Part shown: positions 14,501 to 28,339 of the stretch, one piece after another | Position numbering within the stretch: the stretch's first letter is position 1 | Layout of the letters: every line of letters starts with the position of its first letter | The notes under the pieces: generated by a model | The model's database searches: none | What the model saw: the letters and a program-made list of their open reading frames with translations, nothing else | What the model was told of the DNA's origin: nothing | Source: Pratylenchus scribneri | Lineage: Eukaryota; Nematoda; Chromadorea; Rhabditida; Pratylenchidae | Reading direction: 5' to 3' | Assembly (NCBI GenBank): GCA_030063045.1 | Contig: JAQSEB010000033.1 | Span: 248,001 to 312,000 of the forward strand | DNA: 64,000 nt | Position numbers and translations under genes: made by a program

Positions 14501-16370
14501 ATTCTAAAAAGTGCCACATTTGTATTTTGGTTTAAAACCTTTTTATTTTTGATCAAACCATGGAAAAAATTACACCAATCTAAGCAGTTTTAAGAGCTTC
14601 ATTATTTTTTATAAAATTTAATTGGTTTTAAACCTATATAAAAATGTTATAAACAATTTAATTGAAATGAATATTCTAAAAAGTGCCACCTTTGAATTTT
14701 GGTTTAAAACCTTTTTATTTTGATCAAACTATGCCAAAAATTATACCAATCTAAGCAGTTTTAAGAGCTCTATTATTTTTTATAAAATTTAATTGGTTTT
14801 AAATCTCTATAAACATGTTATAAACAATTTAATTAAAATGAATATTCTAAAAAGTGCCACATTTGTATTTGGGTTTAAATTTTTTTATTTTGATCAAATT
14901 ATGCCAAAAATTATATCAATCGAAGCAGTTTTAAGAGCTCTATTATTTTTTATAAAAATTAATTGGTTTTAAACCTATATAAAAATGTTATAAACAATTT
15001 AATTGAAATGAATATTCTAAAAAGTGCCACATTTGTATTTGGGTTTAAAACCTTTTTATTTTGATTAAACTATGCCAAAAATTATATCAATCGAAGCAGT
15101 TTTAAGAGCTCTATTTTATAAAAATTAATTGGTTTTAAACCTATATAAAAATGTTATAAACAATTTAATTGAAATGAATATTCTAAAAAGTGCCACATTT
15201 GTATTTTGGTTTAAAACCTTTTTATTTTTGATCAAACCATGGAAAAAATTACACCAATCTAAGCAGTTTTAAGAGCTCTATTATTTTTTATAAAAATTAA
15301 TTGGTTTTAAACCTATATAAAAATGTTATAAACAATTTAATTGAAATGAATATTCTAAAAAGTGCCACATTTGTATTTGGGTTTAAATTTTTTTATTTTG
15401 ATCAAATTATGCCAAAAATTATATCAATCGAAGCAGTTTTAAGAGCTCTATTATTTTTTATAAAAATTAATTGGTTTTAAACCTATATAAAAATGTTATA
15501 AACAATTTAATTGAAATGAATATTCTAAAAAGTGCCACATTTGTATTTGGGTTTAAAACCTTTTTATTTTGATTAAACTATGCCAAAAATTATATCAATC
15601 GAAGCAGTTTTAAGAGCTCTATTATTTTTTATAAAAATTAATTGGTTTTAAACCTATATAAAAATGTTATAAACAATTTAATTGAAAGGAATATTCTAAA
15701 AAGTGCCACATTTGTATTTGGGTTTAAATTTTTTTATTTTGATCAAATTATGCCAAAAATTATATTAATCGAAGTAGTTTTAAGAGCTCTATTATTTTTT
15801 ATAAAAATTAATTGGTTTTAAACCTATATAAAAATGTTATAAACAATTTAATTGAAATGAATATTCTAAAAAGTGCCACATTTGTATTTTGGTTTAAAAC
15901 CTTTTTATTTTTGATCAAACCATGGAAAAAATTACACCAATCTAAGCAGTTTTAAGAGCTTCATTATTTTTTATAAAATTTAATTGGTTTTAAACCTATA
16001 TAAAAATGTTATAAACAATTTAATTGAAATGAATATTCTAAAAAGTGCCACCTTTGAATTTTGGTTTAAAACCTTTTTATTTTGATCAAACTATGCCAAA
16101 AATTATACCAATCTAAGCAGTTTTAAGAGCTCTATTATTTTTTATAAAATTTAATTGGTTTTAAATCTCTATAAACATGTTATAAACAATTTAATTAAAA
16201 TGAATATTCTAAAAAGTGCCACATTTGTATTTGGGTTTAAATTTTTTTATTTTGATCAAATTATGCCAAAAATTATATCAATCGAAGCAGTTTTAAGAGC
16301 TCTATTATTTTTTATAAAAATTAATTGGTTTTAAACCTATATAAAAATGTTATAAACAATTTAATTGAAA
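11591..16370 (+). repeat. Higher-order repeat of 8 monomers (~1,365 bp)
   Basis: The GAAAGG monomer followed by the TTTAAATTTTTTTATT unit occurs at 11,591, 12,953, 14,322 and 15,684, with spacings of 1,362, 1,369 and 1,362 bp. Each copy carries the same series of units, including one with GATCAAACCATGG and AGAGCTTCATT and one with AAATCTCTATAAACATG. Small length changes come from the short CTATTTTATAAAA variant. Confidence 0.85.
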
Positions 16371-18099
16371 TGAATATTCTAAAAAGTGCCACATTTGTAT
16401 TTTGGTTTAAAACCTTTTTATTTTTGACCAATCCATGCCAAAAATTATATCAATCGAAGCAGTTTTAAGTGCTCTATTATTTTTTATAAAATTTAATTGG
16501 TTTTAAACCTATATAAAAATGTTATAAACAATTTAATTGAAATGAATATTCTAAAAAGTGCCACCTTTGAATTTTGGTTTAAAACCTTTTTATTTTTGAC
16601 CAATCCATGCCAAAAATTATATCAATCGAAGCAGTTTTAAGTGCTCTATTATTTTTTATAAAATTTAATTGGTTTTAAACCTATATAAAAATGTTATAAA
16701 CAATTTAATTGAAATGAATATTCTAAAAAGTGCCACATTTGTATTTTGGTTTAAAACCTTTTTATTTTTGATCAAACCATGGAAAAAATTACACCAATCA
16801 AAGCAGTTTTAAGAGCTCTATTATTTTTTATAAAAATTAATTGGTTTTAAACTTATATAAAAATGTTATAAACAATTTAATTGAAATGAATATTCTAAAA
16901 AGTGCCACATTTGTATTTGGGTTTAAATTTTTTTATTTTGATCAAATTATGCCAAAAATTATATCAATCGAAGCAGTTTTAAGAGCTCTATTATTTTTTA
17001 TAAAAATTAATTGGTTTTAAACCTATATAAAAATGTTATAAACAATTTAATTGAAATGAATATTCTAAAAAGTGCCACCTTTGAATTTTGGTTTAAAACC
17101 TTTTTATTTTGATCAAACTATGCCAAAAATTATATCAATCGAAGCAGTTTTAAGAGCTCTATTATTTTTTATAAAAATTAATTGGTTTTAAACCTATATA
17201 AAAATGTTATAAACAATTTAATTGAAAGGAATATTCTAAAAAGTGCCACATTTGTATTTGGGTTTAAATTTTTTTATTTTGATCAAATTATGCCAAAAAT
17301 TATATCAATCGAAGCAGTTTTAAGAGCTCTATTATTTTTATAAAAATTAATTGGTTTTAAACCTATATAAAAATGTTTTAAATAATTTAAAGAATATTCT
17401 AAAAAGTGCCACATTTGTATTTGGGTTTAAAACCTTTTTATTTTGATTAAACTATGCCAAAAATTATATCAATCGAAGTAGTTTTAAGAGCTCTATTATT
17501 TTTTATAAAAATTAATTGGTTTTAAACCTATATAAAAATATTATAAACAATTTAATTGAAATGAATATTCTAAAAAGTGCCACATTTGTATTTTGGTTTA
17601 AAACCTTTTTATTTTGATCAAACTATGCCAAAAATTATATCAATCGAAGCAGTTTTAAGAGCTCTATTATTTTTATAAAAATTAATTGGTTTTAAACCTA
17701 TATAAAAATGTTATAAACAATTTAATTGAAATGAATATTCTAAAAAGTGCCACATTTGTATTTTGGTTTAAAACCTTTTTATTTTGATCAATCCATGCCA
17801 AAAATTATATCAATCGAAGCAGTTTTAAGAGCTCTATTATTTTTTATAAAAATTAATTGGTTTTAAACCTATATAAAAATATTATAAACAATTTAATTGA
17901 AATGAATATTCTAAAAAGTGCCACATTTGTATTTTGGTTTAAAACCTTTTTATTTTGATCAAACTATGCCAAAAATTATATCAATCGAAGCAGTTTTAAG
18001 AGCTCTATTATTTTTATAAAAATTAATTGGTTTTAAACCTATATAAAAATGTTATAAACAATTCAATTGAAATGAATATTCTAAAAAGTGCCACATTTG

Positions 18100-21000
18100 T
18101 ATTTTGGTTTAAAACCTTTTTATTTTTGATCAAACTATGCCAAAAATTATATCAATCGAAGTAGTTTTAAGAGCTCTATTATTTTTTATAAAAATTAATT
18201 GGTTTTAAACCTATATAAAAATGTTATAAACAATTTAATTGAAATGAATATTCTAAAAAGTGCCACATTTGTATTTTGGTTTAAAACCTTTTTATTTTGA
18301 TCAATCCATGCCAAAAATTATATCAATCGAAGCAGTTTTAAGTGCTCTATTATTTTTTATAAAATTTAATTGGTTTTAAACCTATATAAAAATGTTATAA
18401 ACAATTTAATTGAAATGAATATTCTAAAAAGTGCCACCTTTGAATTTTGGTTTAAAACCTTTTTATTTTGATAAAACTATGCCAAAAATTATACCAATCT
18501 AAGCAGTTTTAAGAGCTCTATTATTTTTTATAAAAATTAATTAGTTTTAAACATATAAAAAAATGTTATAAAAAATTTAATTGAAATGAATATTCTAAAA
18601 AGTGCCACATTTGTATTTTGGTTTAAAACCTTTTTATTTTTGACCAATCCATGCCAAAAATTATATCAATCGAAGCAGTTTTAAGTGCTCTATTATTTTT
18701 TATAAAATTTAATTGGTTTTAAACCTATATAAAAATGTTATAAACAATTTAATTGAAATGAATATTCTAAAAAGTGCCACATTTGTATTTTGGTTTAAAA
18801 CCTTTTTATTTTTGACCAATCCATGCCAAAAATTATATCAATCGAAGCAGTTTTAAGTGCTCTATTATTTTTTATAAAATTTAATTGGTTTTAAACCTAT
18901 ATAAAAATGTTATAAATAATTTAATTGAAATGAATATTCTAAAAAGTGCCACCTTTGAATTTTGGTTTAAAACCTTTTTATTTTGATCAAACTATGCCAA
19001 AAATTATATCAATCGAAGCAGTTTTAAGAGCTCTATTATTTTTTAATAAAAATTAATTGGTTTTAAACCTATATAAAAATGTTATAAACAATTTAATTGA
19101 AAGGAATATTCTAAAAAGTGCCACCTTTGAATTTTGGTTTAAAACCTTTTTATTTTGATCAAACTATGCCAAAAATTATATCAATCGAAGCAGTTTTAAG
19201 AGCTCTATTATTTTTTATAAAAATTAATTGGTTTTAAACCTATATAAAAATGTTATAAACAATTTAATTGAAATGAATATTCTAAAAAGTGCCACCTTTG
19301 AATTTTGGTTTAAAACCTTTTTATTTTGATCAAACTATGCCAAAAATTATATCAATCGAAGCAGTTTTAAGAGCTCTATTATTTTTATAAAAATTAATTG
19401 GTTTTAAACCTATATAAAAATGTTATAAACAATTTAATAGAAATGAATATTCTAAAAAGTGCCACATTTGTATTTTGGTTTAAAACCTTTTTATTTTTGA
19501 TCAAACCATGGAAAAAATTACACCAATCAAAGCAGTTTTAAGAGCTCTATTATTTTTTATAAAAATTAATTGGTTTTAAACTTATATAAAAATGTTATAA
19601 ACAATTTAATTGAAATGAATATTCTAAAAAGTGCCACATTTGTATTTGGGTTTAAATTTTTTTATTTTGATCAAATTATGCCAAAAATTATATCAATCGA
19701 AGCAGTTTTAAGAGCTCTATTATTTTTTATAAAAAATAATTGGTTTTAAACCTATATAAAAATGTTATAAACAATTTAATTGAAATGAATATTCTAAAAA
19801 GTGCCACCTTTGAATTTTGGTTTAAAACCTTTTTATTTTGATCAAACTATGCCAAAAATTATATCAATCGAAGCAGTTTTAAGAGCTCTATTATTTTTTA
19901 TAAAAATTAATTGGTTTTAAACCTATATAAAAATGTTATAAACAATTTAATTGAAAGGAATATTCTAAAAAGTGCCACATTTGTATTTGGGTTTAAAACC
20001 TTTTTATTTTTGACCAATCCATGCCAAAAATTATATCAATCGAAGCAGTTTTAAGTGCTCTATTATTTTTTATAAAATTTAATTGGTTTTAAACCTATAT
20101 AAAAATGTTATAAACAATTTAATTGAAATGAATATTCTAAAAAGTGCCACATTTGTATTTTGGTTTAAAACCTTTTTATTTTTGATCAAACTATGCCAAA
20201 AATTATATCAATCGAAGTAGTTTTAAGAGCTCTATTATTTTTTATAAAAATTAATTGGTTTTAAACCTATATAAAAATGTTATAAACAATTTAATTGAAA
20301 TGAATATTCTAAAAAGTGCCACATTTGTATTTTGGTTTAAAACCTTTTTATTTTGATCAATCCATGCCAAAAATTATATCAATCGAAGCAGTTTTAAGTG
20401 CTCTATTATTTTTTATAAAATTTAATTGGTTTTAAACCTATATAAAAATGTTATAAACAATTTAATTGAAATGAATATTCTAAAAAGTGCCACCTTTGAA
20501 TTTTGGTTTAAAACCTTTTTATTTTGATAAAACTATGCCAAAAATTATACCAATCTAAGCAGTTTTAAGAGCTCTATTATTTTTTATAAAAATTAATTAG
20601 TTTTAAACATATAAAAAAATGTTATAAAAAATTTAATTGAAATGAATATTCTAAAAAGTGCCACATTTGTATTTTGGTTTAAAACCTTTTTATTTTTGAC
20701 CAATCCATGCCAAAAATTATATCAATCGAAGCAGTTTTAAGTGCTCTATTATTTTTTATAAAATTTAATTGGTTTTAAACCTATATAAAAATGTTATAAA
20801 CAATTTAATTGAAATGAATATTCTAAAAAGTGCCACATTTGTATTTTGGTTTAAAACCTTTTTATTTTTGACCAATCCATGCCAAAAATTATATCAATCG
20901 AAGCAGTTTTAAGTGCTCTATTATTTTTTATAAAATTTAATTGGTTTTAAACCTATATAAAAATGTTATAAATAATTTAATTGAAATGAATATTCTAAAA

Positions 21001-22030
21001 AGTGCCACCTTTGAATTTTGGTTTAAAACCTTTTTATTTTGATCAAACTATGCCAAAAATTATATCAATCGAAGCAGTTTTAAGAGCTCTATTATTTTTT
21101 AATAAAAATTAATTGGTTTTAAACCTATATAAAAATGTTATAAACAATTTAATTGAAAGGAATATTCTAAAAAGTGCCACCTTTGAATTTTGGTTTAAAA
21201 CCTTTTTATTTTGATCAAACTATGCCAAAAATTATATCAATCGAAGCAGTTTTAAGAGCTCTATTATTTTTTATAAAAATTAATTGGTTTTAAACCTATA
21301 TAAAAATGTTATAAACAATTTAATTGAAATGAATATTCTAAAAAGTGCCACCTTTGAATTTTGGTTTAAAACCTTTTTATTTTGATCAAACTATGCCAAA
21401 AATTATATCAATCGAAGCAGTTTTAAGAGCTCTATTATTTTTATAAAAATTAATTGGTTTTAAACCTATATAAAAATGTTATAAACAATTTAATAGAAAT
21501 GAATATTCTAAAAAGTGCCACATTTGTATTTTGGTTTAAAACCTTTTTATTTTTGATCAAACCATGGAAAAAATTACACCAATCAAAGCAGTTTTAAGAG
21601 CTCTATTATTTTTTATAAAAATTAATTGGTTTTAAACTTATATAAAAATGTTATAAACAATTTAATTGAAATGAATATTCTAAAAAGTGCCACATTTGTA
21701 TTTGGGTTTAAATTTTTTTATTTTGATCAAATTATGCCAAAAATTATATCAATCGAAGCAGTTTTAAGAGCTCTATTATTTTTTATAAAAAATAATTGGT
21801 TTTAAACCTATATAAAAATGTTATAAACAATTTAATTGAAATGAATATTCTAAAAAGTGCCACCTTTGAATTTTGGTTTAAAACCTTTTTATTTTGATCA
21901 AACTATGCCAAAAATTATATCAATCGAAGCAGTTTTAAGAGCTCTATTATTTTTTATAAAAATTAATTGGTTTTAAACCTATATAAAAATGTTATAAACA
22001 ATTTAATTGAAAGGAATATTCTAAAAAGTG
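18100..22030 (+). repeat. Higher-order repeat of 12 monomers (2,056 bp), two copies
   Basis: A one-base insertion (TTTTTTAATAAAA) follows the AGCTCTATTA segment that starts at 19,031 in one copy and at 21,087 in the other, 2,056 bp apart. The private variant TTTAATAGAAATG (about 19,435 and 21,490) and the GATAAAACTATGCC unit (about 18,471 and 20,526) repeat at the same spacing. Copies diverge after the GAAAGG unit near 19,975 and 22,030. Confidence 0.85.
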
Positions 22031-25000
22031 CCACATTTGTATTTGGGTTTAAATTTTTTTATTTTGATCAAATTATGCCAAAAATTATATCAATCGAAGC
22101 AGTTTTAAGAGCTCTATTATTTTTTATAAAAATTAATTGGTTTTAAACCTATATAAAAATGTTATAAACAATTTAATTGAAATGAATATTCTAAAAAGTG
22201 CCACATTTGTATTTTGGTTTAAAACCTTTTAATTTTTGATCAAACCATGGAAAAAATTACACCAATCTAAGCAGTTTTAAGAGCTCTATTATTTTTTATA
22301 AAAATTAATTGGTTTTAAACCTATATAAAAATGTTTTAAATAATTTAAAGAATATTCTAAAAAGTGCCACATTTGTATTTGGGTTTAAAACCTTTTTATT
22401 TTGATTAAACTATGCCAAAAATTATATCAATCGAAGTAGTTTTAAGAGCTCTATTATTTTTTATAAAAATTAATTGGTTTTAAACCTATATAAAAATGTT
22501 ATAAACAATTTAATTGAAATGAATATTCTAAAAAGTGCCACATTTGTATTTTGGTTTAAAACCTTTTTATTTTGATCAATCCATGCCAAAAATTATATCA
22601 ATCGAAGCAGTTTTAAGTGCTCTATTATTTTTTATAAAAATTAATTGGTTTTAAACCTATATAAAAATGTTATAAACAATTTAATTGAAATGAATATTCT
22701 AAAAAGTGCCACCTTTGAATTTTGGTTTAAAACCTTTTTATTTTGATCAAACTATGCCAAAAATTATATCAATCGAAGCAGTTTTAAGAGCTCTATTATT
22801 TTTTATAAAAATTAATTGGTTTTAAACCTATATAAAAATGTTATAAACAATTTAATTGAAATGAATATTCTAAAAAGTGCCACATTTGTATTTGGGTTTA
22901 AATTTTTTTATTTTGATCAAATTATGCCAAAAATTATATCAATCGAAGTAGTTTTAAGAGCTCTATTATTTTTTATAAAAATTAATTGGTTTTAAACCTA
23001 TATAAAAATGTTATAAACAATTTAATTGAAATGAATATTCTAAAAAGTGCCACATTTGTATTTTGGTTTAAAACCTTTTTATTTTGATTAAACTATGCCA
23101 AAAATTATATCAATCGAAGTAGTTTTAAGAGCTCTATTATTTTTTATAAAAATTAATTGGTTTTAAACCTATATAAAAATATTATAAACAATTTAATTGA
23201 AATGAATATTCTAAAAAGTGCCACATTTGTATTTGGGTTTAAAACCTTTTTATTTTGATCAAACTATGCCAAAAATTATATCAATCGAAGCAGTTTTAAG
23301 AGCTCTATTATTTTTATAAAAATTAATTGGTTTTAAACCTATATAAAAATATTATAAACAATTTAATTGAAATGAATATTCTAAAAAGTGCCACATTTGT
23401 ATTTGGGTTTAAAACCTTTTTATTTTGATCAAACTATGCCAAAAATTATATCAATCGAAGCAGTTTTAAGAGCTCTATTATTTTTTATAAAAATTAATTG
23501 GTTTTAAACCTATATAAAAATGTTATAAACAATTTAATTGAAATGAATATTCTAAAAAGTGCCACCTTTGAATTTTGGTTTAAAACCTTTTTATTTTGAT
23601 CAAACTATGCCAAAAATTATATCAATCGAAGCAGTTTTAAGAGCTCTATTATTTTTTATAAAAATTAATTGGTTTTAAACCTATATAAAAATGTTATAAA
23701 CAATTTAATTGAAATGAATATTCTAAAAAGTGCCACATTTGTATTTGGGTTTAAATTTTTTTATTTTGATCAAATTATGCCAAAAATTATATCAATCGAA
23801 GTAGTTTTAAGAGCTCTATTATTTTTTATAAAAATTAATTGGTTTTAAACCTATATAAAAATGTTATAAACAATTTAATTGAAATGAATATTCTAAAAAG
23901 TGCCACATTTGTATTTTGGTTTAAAACCTTTTTATTTTGATTAAACTATGCCAAAAATTATATCAATCGAAGTAGTTTTAAGAGCTCTATTATTTTTTAT
24001 AAAAATTAATTGGTTTTAAACCTATATAAAAATATTATAAACAATTTAATTGAAATGAATATTCTAAAAAGTGCCACATTTGTATTTGGGTTTAAAACCT
24101 TTTTATTTTGATCAAACTATGCCAAAAATTATATCAATCGAAGCAGTTTTAAGAGCTCTATTATTTTTATAAAAATTAATTGGTTTTAAACCTATATAAA
24201 AATGTTATAAACAATTTAATTGAAATGAATATTCTAAAAAGTGCCACATTTGTATTTGGGTTTAAATTTTTTTATTTTGATCAAATTATGCCAAAAATTA
24301 TATCAATCGAAGCAGTTTTAAGAGCTCTATTATTTTTTATAAAAATTAATTGGTTTTAAACCTATATAAAAATGTTATAAACAATTTAATTGAAATGAAT
24401 ATTCTAAAAAGTGCCACCTTTGAATTTTGGTTTAAAACCTTTTTATTTTGATCAAACTATGCCAAAAATTATATCAATCGAAGCAGTTTTAAGAGCTCTA
24501 TTATTTTTTATAAAAATTAATTGGTTTTAAACCTATATAAAAATGTTATAAACAATTTAATTGAAATGAATATTCTAAAAAGTGCCACCTTTGAATTTTG
24601 GTTTAAAACCTTTTTATTTTGATCAAACTATGCCAAAAATTATATCAATCGAAGCAGTTTTAAGAGCTCTATTATTTTTTATAAAAATTAATTGGTTTTA
24701 AACCTATATAAAAATGTTATAAACAATTTAATTGAAAGGAATATTCTAAAAAGTGCCACATTTGTATTTGGGTTTAAATTTTTTTATTTTGATCAAATTA
24801 TGCCAAAAATTATATCAATCGAAGCAGTTTTAAGAGCTCTATTATTTTTTATAAAAATTAATTGGTTTTAAACCTATATAAAAATGTTATAAACAATTTA
24901 ATTGAAATGAATATTCTAAAAAGTGCCACATTTGTATTTTGGTTTAAAACCTTTTTATTTTTGATCAAACCATGGAAAAAATTACACCAATCTAAGCAGT

Positions 25001-28000
25001 TTTAAGAGCTCTATTATTTTTTATAAAAATTAATTGGTTTTAAACCTATATAAAAATGTTATAAACAATTTAATTGAAATGAATATTCTAAAAAGTGCCA
25101 CATTTGTATTTGGGTTTAAAACCTTTTTATTTTGATTAAACTATGCCAAAAATTATATCAATCGAAGTAGTTTTAAGAGCTCTATTATTTTTTATTAAAA
25201 TTAATTGGTTTTAAACCTATATAAAAATATTATAAACAATTTAATTGAAATGAATATTCTAAAAAGTGCCACATTTGTATTTGGGTTTAAAACCTTTTTA
25301 TTTTGATCAAACTATGCCAAAAATTATATCAATCGAAGCAGTTTTAAGAGCTCTATTATTTTTATAAAAATTAATTGGTTTTAAACCTATATAAAAATGT
25401 TATAAACAATTTAATTGAAATGAATATTCTAAAAAGTGCCACATTTGTATTTGGGTTTAAATTTTTTTATTTTGATCAAATTATGCCAAAAATTATATCA
25501 ATCGAAGCAGTTTTAAGAGCTCTATTATTTTTTATAAAAATTAATTGGTTTTAAACCTATATAAAAATGTTATAAACAATTTAATTGAAATGAATATTCT
25601 AAAAAGTGCCACCTTTGAATTTTGGTTTAAAACCTTTTTATTTTGATCAAACTATGCCAAAAATTATATCAATCGAAGCAGTTTTAAGAGCTCTATTATT
25701 TTTTATAAAAATTAATTGGTTTTAAACCTATATAAAAATGTTATAAACAATTTAATTGAAAGGAATATTCTAAAAAGTGCCACATTTGTATTTGGGTTTA
25801 AATTTTTTTATTTTGATCAAATTATGCCAAAAATTATATCAATCGAAGCAGTTTTAAGAGCTCTATTATTTTTTATAAAAATTAATTGGTTTTAAACCTA
25901 TATAAAAATGTTATAAACAATTTAATTGAAATGAATATTCTAAAAAGTGCCACATTTGTATTTGGGTTTAAATTTTTTTATTTTGATCAAATTATGCCAA
26001 AAATTATATCAATCGAAGCAGTTTTAAGAGCTCTATTATTTTTTATAAAAATTAATTGGTTTTAAACCTATATAAAAATGTTATAAACAATTTAATTGAA
26101 ATGAATATTCTAAAAAGTGCCACCTTTGAATTTTGGTTTAAAACCTTTTTATTTTGATCAAACTATGCCAAAAATTATATCAATCGAAGCAGTTTTAAGA
26201 GCTCTATTATTTTTTATAAAAATTAATTGGTTTTAAACCTATATAAAAATGTTATAAACAATTTAATTGAAAGGAATATTCTAAAAAGTGCCACATTTGT
26301 ATTTGGGTTTAAATTTTTTTATTTTGATCAAATTATGCCAAAAATTATATCAATCGAAGCAGTTTTAAGAGCTCTATTATTTTTTATAAAAATTAATTGG
26401 TTTTAAACCTATATAAAAATGTTATAAACAATTTAATTGAAATGAATATTCTAAAAAGTGCCACATTTGTATTTTGGTTTAAAACCTTTTTATTTTTGAT
26501 CAAACCATGGAAAAAATTACACCAATCTAAGCAGTTTTAAGAGCTCTATTATTTTTTATAAAAATTAATTGGTTTTAAACCTATATAAAAATGTTATAAA
26601 CAATTTAATTGAAATGAATATTCTAAAAAGTGCCACATTTGTATTTTGGTTTAAAACCTTTTTATTTTGATCAAACTATGCCAAAAATTATATCAATCGA
26701 AGTAGTTTTAAGAGCTCTATTATTTTTTATAAAAATTAATTGGTTTTAAACTTATATAAAAATGTTATAAACAATTTAATTGAAATGAATATTCTAAAAA
26801 GTGCCACATTTGTATTTGGGTTTAAATTTTTTTATTTTGATCAAATTATGCCAAAAATTATATCAATCGAAGCAGTTTTAAGAGCTCTATTATTTTTTAT
26901 AAAAATTAATTGGTTTTAAACCTATATAAAAATGTTTTAAATAATTTAAAGAATATTCTAAAAAGTGCCACATTTGTATTTGGGTTTAAAACCTTTTTAT
27001 TTTGATTAAACTATGCCAAAAATTATATCAATCGAAGTAGTTTTAAGAGCTCTATTATTTTTTATAAAAATTAATTGGTTTTAAACCTATATAAAAATGT
27101 TATAAACAATTTAATTGAAATGAATATTCTAAAAAGTGCCACCTTTGAATTTTGGTTTAAAACCTTTTTATTTTGATCAAACTATGCCAAAAATTATATC
27201 AATCGAAGCAGTTTTAAGAGCTCTATTATTTTTTATAAAAATTAATTGGTTTTAAACCTATATAAAAATGTTATAAACAATTTAATTGAAAGGAATATTC
27301 TAAAAAGTGCCACATTTGTATTTGGGTTTAAATTTTTTTATTTTGATCAAATTATGCCAAAAATTATATCAATCGAAGCAGTTTTAAGAGCTCTATTATT
27401 TTTTATAAAAATTAATTGGTTTTAAACCTATATAAAAATGTTATAAACAATTTAATTGAAATGAATATTCTAAAAAGTGCCACATTTGTATTTTGGTTTA
27501 AAACCTTTTTATTTTTGATCAAACCATGGAAAAAATTACACCAATCTAAGCAGTTTTAAGAGCTCTATTATTTTTTATAAAAATTAATTGGTTTTAAACC
27601 TATATAAAAATGTTATAAACAATTTAATTGAAATGAATATTCTAAAAAGTGCCACATTTGTATTTTGGTTTAAAACCTTTTTATTTTGATCAAACTATGC
27701 CAAAAATTATATCAATCGAAGTAGTTTTAAGAGCTCTATTATTTTTTATAAAAATTAATTGGTTTTAAACTTATATAAAAATGTTATAAACAATTTAATT
27801 GAAATGAATATTCTAAAAAGTGCCACATTTGTATTTGGGTTTAAATTTTTTTATTTTGATCAAATTATGCCAAAAATTATATCAATCGAAGCAGTTTTAA
27901 GAGCTCTATTATTTTTTATAAAAATTAATTGGTTTTAAACCTATATAAAAATGTTTTAAATAATTTAAAGAATATTCTAAAAAGTGCCACATTTGTATTT

Positions 28001-28339
28001 GGGTTTAAAACCTTTTTATTTTGATTAAACTATGCCAAAAATTATATCAATCGAAGTAGTTTTAAGAGCTCTATTATTTTTTATAAAAATTAATTGGTTT
28101 TAAACCTATATAAAAATATTATAAACAATTTAATTGAAATGAATATTCTAAAAAGTGCCACATTTGTATTTGGGTTTAAAACCTTTTTATTTTGATCAAA
28201 CTATGCCAAAAATTATATCAATCGAAGCAGTTTTAAGAGCTCTATTATTTTTATAAAAATTAATTGGTTTTAAACCTATATAAAAATGTTATAAACAATT
28301 TAATTGAAATGAATATTCTAAAAAGTGCCACATTTGTAT